A DNA stretch of 64,000 bases from Letharia columbiana (Eukaryota > Ascomycota > Lecanoromycetes > Lecanorales > Parmeliaceae), in NCBI RefSeq assembly GCF_014066305.1, contig NW_023501038.1, positions 1,467,001-1,531,000 on the forward strand, read 5' to 3'. Positions 62,401-64,000 of this stretch are shown piece by piece. Position 1 is the first letter of the stretch. Every line of letters begins with the position of its first letter. The position numbers and the translations under genes were made by a program. The notes under the pieces were generated by a model. That model did not search any database. It saw only the letters and a program-made list of their open reading frames with translations, and was not told the origin of the DNA.

Positions 62401-64000
62401 CGACCAGCAATTCCTGCAAAACGATGCATAGGCCGATTCCCACCTAGAGCTCGAGCTTCTGCTGCAATCTCTTCAGGGAGCTGAGCGAGAATCTCCTCGT
62501 CTTGCTCCATTAGAACGTTCTGTCGAAGTGCTGGGTCAAGGGAAGCGAAGAAGCTCGCAGGGTCCATTTCTTCCGCACGAGCAGACCCACCACCGCTAGC
62601 AGCCTGTTGTCTTCTACGGGCTTCTTCTCGTTCACGTCGTCGTCGATCTTGTGCTTCTTGCTGGAGTAATTCTTCTCGAATCTCAGGAGGAAGGGCTTCA
62701 AGAAATTCGCGGCTGATATCAGTGGGCTCTTCGCCGGCAGCAGCGGCCTCAGATCGCTGAATCGCAAGCTGGGACATAAGAACCTCTTCGCGGATCTCTT
62801 CCGGTAATGCATCAAGGTAAGCCATGTCGATACCCAGACCGGTGATGTCAAGCTCGCGCCCCCGAATGGTCGTCCGCACTCGCTCTGTTGGTTCGGATGG
62901 GCCTGCTGCTGCAGGTTCCTCCACTGACGTTGGGCCTTCTGCATTCTCCGCAATTTCCGCAGGCTCTTCTACTTGTGCGTTCTCCACGCCTTCCATGGCC
63001 CCTTCGTCTTCGGTAAGTCCTGATTCTTGGCCCTCAGGAGGCGCTACTTCAGCCCCTGAGGCTGCTTGGGCGGCAGCTGCTTCCCGAGCTTCGCGTTCTG
63101 CGTTTTCCTGCTGCTCTTTCATCTCTCGTTCAGCCTTCTCCAGCGCTAATCTCTCTTCCCTCAACTTCTCTCGGTCTTGCCTCTCCTCCTCCGCTCGACG
63201 CTTGCTCTCCTCGTCTTCCCGCTTTTTCTTCTCAACTGCCGGAGGTACTAGGATGCGAAGTAGGTGTTCCGTTATGCGCATAGCCTTTTCGATATGAGTG
63301 TTGCCGAAGAGAAGTCGAGATTCTTCTTGCCATCGTTGATAGGTGACCGCCGGTGAGACCACTGCCTGTTGAGGGTTCCCTTCTCGGTTAACCCGAGAGG
63401 CCTCGTGGTGTGCGTGTCCCCGAACACCACCGAGGAGGTTCTCAATATCACGTGGCAATGTGAGTGCGCTTCCAACGGCGCCTCCGCCGATAGATATTTG
63501 CACAGCCCCACCCGGGCCACCAACAGCACTAAAGCCCATTCCGCCGATATCACCTCTTCGACCCACGGATGCAATGAGGCTATTGAGAAACGAGACAGGA
63601 CTGTCAGCAGATATCATACCACGGGGTCGTCGACCAGGCTCCATCCCGTGAACCCAGTAGTCATCAAAATTCGCGGCAGCGTCTGACAAATCCGCTGAGC
63701 GTTGACCTCGTGTTCCGCGCGAGGGCTCTGGCGCCACACTGCGTTGCAATAGTGGATTGCTATTGTCGTCATTTGAGCGGGGTACGCCCGCAGGCCGGTG
63801 AGAACGGTAAGATGACAGGTGTGTAAGGTGTGTGCGAGGGTCGTTCAATGAGCCAGGGAAAGAAGACCAAAGATCAGGCATGCGACGAGGATGGTGATGA
63901 TGGTGGTGATGCCCTCTTGGCAATGGCAAGCCTGGATCATCATCAGGATCCCAACCAAAAGGAGGCTCAGGCATCCCAGGCTCCTCGTCATCATATTCGG
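59425..64000 (-). CDS. tom1: HECT E3 ubiquitin ligase, TOM1/HUWE1 type (5' partial)
   Basis: C-terminal ~1,480 residues of a giant HECT ubiquitin ligase. Exons: 59966 to the right edge, 59572-59916 and 59425-59519, with introns of 49 and 52 bp. The frame is open through the right edge, so the N-terminal part (the family is usually ~4,000 aa) is missing. From the visible start: an acidic, His-rich [20 protein letters not shown] stretch; a glutamate-rich helix; DUF4414-type repeats with ubiquitin-binding-motif cores ([29 protein letters not shown]); an armadillo-like region; then the HECT domain. The catalytic cysteine is in LPSSHTCFN (codon 59579-59581), right before the last intron, and the protein ends GSEYFGFA. 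In yeast, Tom1 degrades excess ribosomal proteins and histones. Confidence 0.93.

Overview
This window is nuclear DNA of a filamentous ascomycete (Pezizomycotina). A Dothideomycete is my best guess, but that is inference. The evidence is short GT-AG introns of about 47-70 bp with CTAAC or CTGAC branch sites, and several families typical of these fungi: Mus7/MMS22, DUF726, Gag1-like clamp (DUF4050), F-box/2EXR-like proteins and a fungal AMA1-type APC/C activator. Gene ends and splice sites were worked out by reading the sequence. Exon coordinates are predictions without transcript support.

Left third (0-31 kb). The window opens inside an MMS22-type replication-repair gene cut by the left edge. 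Then come a small unknown gene, two tandem paralogues with a C-terminal CxxC motif (the first frame-shifted), and a DUF726 hydrolase-like membrane protein. At 13.4-16.4 kb lie two broken tandem F-box/2EXR-like copies, followed by an intact F-box-like gene with a lysine-rich coiled-coil tail. Next are a mitochondrial-looking AAA ATPase, a GMC oxidoreductase lacking one expected catalytic residue, and a Gag1-like clamp-domain protein. A 1.5 kb strand-asymmetric stretch and an unknown 213-residue protein complete this part.

Middle (30-43 kb). This is a conserved housekeeping block: Rab geranylgeranyltransferase alpha (BET4-like), divergent from AMA1, then a small single-pass membrane protein, ribosomal protein S6 (four exons) and PRPP synthase. 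The PRPP synthase is the most striking gene here. I can reconstruct a 322-residue protein from 20 exons in 2 kb, including 9- and 11-nt exons and one GC-AG intron. AMA1 seems to have lost a normal 5' splice site at its second intron. Beyond PRPP synthase lies about 1.1 kb of nested repeats, with at least nine copies of a GGTATGATTCGGTAA-type motif in both orientations and a 162-bp near-palindromic element flanked by a 5-bp target-site duplication.

Right part (42-59 kb). This is accessory sequence: unknown genes, tandemly duplicated gene relics (43.6-44.6 kb), and two small lineage-specific families in tandem, one with FIRP/RNPQQVF motifs at 49.2-51.6 kb and one with a tryptophan-rich C-terminal domain at 52.5-54.3 kb. 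A secreted double-psi beta-barrel protein with a dibasic-cleavable tail follows, then diverged repeats. The right edge holds the HECT end of a TOM1/HUWE1-type ubiquitin ligase, cut by the window.

I found no operon-like arrangement, rRNA, convincing tRNA or CRISPR array. The genes look like independent eukaryotic units. Functional links are limited to general nuclear and cell-cycle housekeeping (MMS22, AMA1, HECT ligase) next to fast-evolving accessory DNA.
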